Assembly (NCBI GenBank): GCA_028753945.1
Contig: JAPNXP010000001.1
Location: 4,330,501 to 4,394,500, forward strand
Length of the DNA stretch: 64,000 nucleotides
Source: Hexactinellida sp. DTS-2022
Lineage: Eukaryota; Porifera; Hexactinellida
Reading direction: 5' to 3'
The translations under genes and the position numbers were made by a program. The notes under the pieces were generated by a model, which was not told the DNA's origin, did not search any database, and saw only the letters and a list, made by a program, of their open reading frames with translations. Position 1 is the stretch's first letter, and each line of letters starts with the position of its first letter. Positions 63,665 to 64,000 of the stretch are shown one piece after another.

Positions 63665-64000
63665 TTATATAACAGCTGCAGTAGATTCCGTTTCAGCTAC
63701 AGTAGTTTCAGGAGCAGCAGCAATAGTTTCAGTTTCAGCAGCAGTAGTTTCAGGAGCAGCAGCAAAAGTTTCAGGATCATCAGCAATAGTTTCAGGAACA
63801 GCAGGAGCAGTTTCAGGAACAGCAGGAGCAGTTTCAGGAACAGCAGGAGCAGTTTCAGGAACAGCAGGAGCAGTTTCAGCATCAGTACTTCCTCCATCAG
63901 TACCTCCTTCATCAGCACTTCCTCCATCAGCACTTCCTCCATCAGTACCTCCTCCATCAGCACCTCCTCCATCAGCACTTCCTCCATCAGTACCTCTTCC
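63665..64000 (-). CDS. Low-complexity ORF, runs off the window edge
   Basis: One minus-strand frame is open from the edge to TAA at about 63667-63669. It encodes GGSADGGGTDGG-type repeats, then PETAPAVPETAPAVP repeats and a tail ending STAAVI. It is acidic and Gly/Ser/Ala/Pro-rich, as in secreted or structural proteins. Other frames, including one reading MEEVLMEEVL, are also open because the DNA is an 18-24 bp repeat, so the coding frame is not proved. Confidence 0.35.
   Translation of the reverse strand, partial: GRGTDGGSADGGGADGGGTDGGSADGGSADEGGTDGGSTDAETAPAVPETAPAVPETAPAVPETAPAVPETIADDPETFAAAPETTAAETETIAAAPETTVAETESTAAVI

Overview
The window is nuclear DNA from an animal, most likely an invertebrate. 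It is AT-rich and intron-bearing, and almost all of it is mobile elements at different stages of decay. No bacterial operon, CRISPR array, rRNA or tRNA gene was found. The one clear conserved host gene is ATP-dependent 6-phosphofructokinase (PFK), on the minus strand. Its first two coding exons (24352-24780 and 17869-18141) join in phase across a 6.2 kb intron. No further PFK exon was seen to the left, so positions 1-17868 may be a very large, transposon-filled intron 2, or the gene may be cut short.

Layout. 506-4418: a complete Ginger-type DNA transposon (4-bp target duplication, integrase-like transposase, a 2A-like peptide ORF). 4943-7384: a Mutator-like element (MULE) with tandem-repeat ends and a RING finger after the transposase. 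7395-10100: dispersed repeats, a hAT and a pogo-type element. 10112-16543: a four-level nest (pogo-type in which a hAT sits, in which a MULE sits, in which a Gypsy fragment and a second hAT sit). 16799-17759: two hAT elements. 17869-24780: the PFK exons, with a P-like element carrying THAP remnants and other elements in the intron. 25256-28365: foldback, pogo, Tc1 and hAT pieces. 28462-34175: a decayed Helitron RepHel gene, interrupted by a long-inverted-repeat element that is itself interrupted by a hAT. 34733-37394: a lightly broken gene of a family I cannot name. 38081-45603: an IS630/pogo-like element inside a Gypsy gag-pol remnant, a DIRS-type tyrosine-recombinase retrotransposon, and another Gypsy fragment. 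46437-64000: many small repeats around two related genes for a very hydrophobic repeat protein (47163-48271, broken; 57685-60733, apparently intact), and an unfinished low-complexity ORF at the right edge.

Target-site duplications (TSDs) were read directly and give insertion order in several places: 4 bp (Ginger), 9-10 bp (MULE), TA (Tc1/pogo), 8 bp (hAT and P-like) and 7 bp (two foldback-type elements). Several insertions are confirmed because an uninterrupted copy of the same host repeat lies elsewhere in the window.

The most unusual items are the 49-residue-repeat hydrophobic protein pair, whose surviving intron grew from about 75 bp to 2 kb through one insertion; the Ginger element with a canonical 2A motif; three MULEs whose ends are built of short tandem repeats; and the unnamed gene at 34733-37394. 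Family assignments rest on motifs recognised by eye; no database search was possible.
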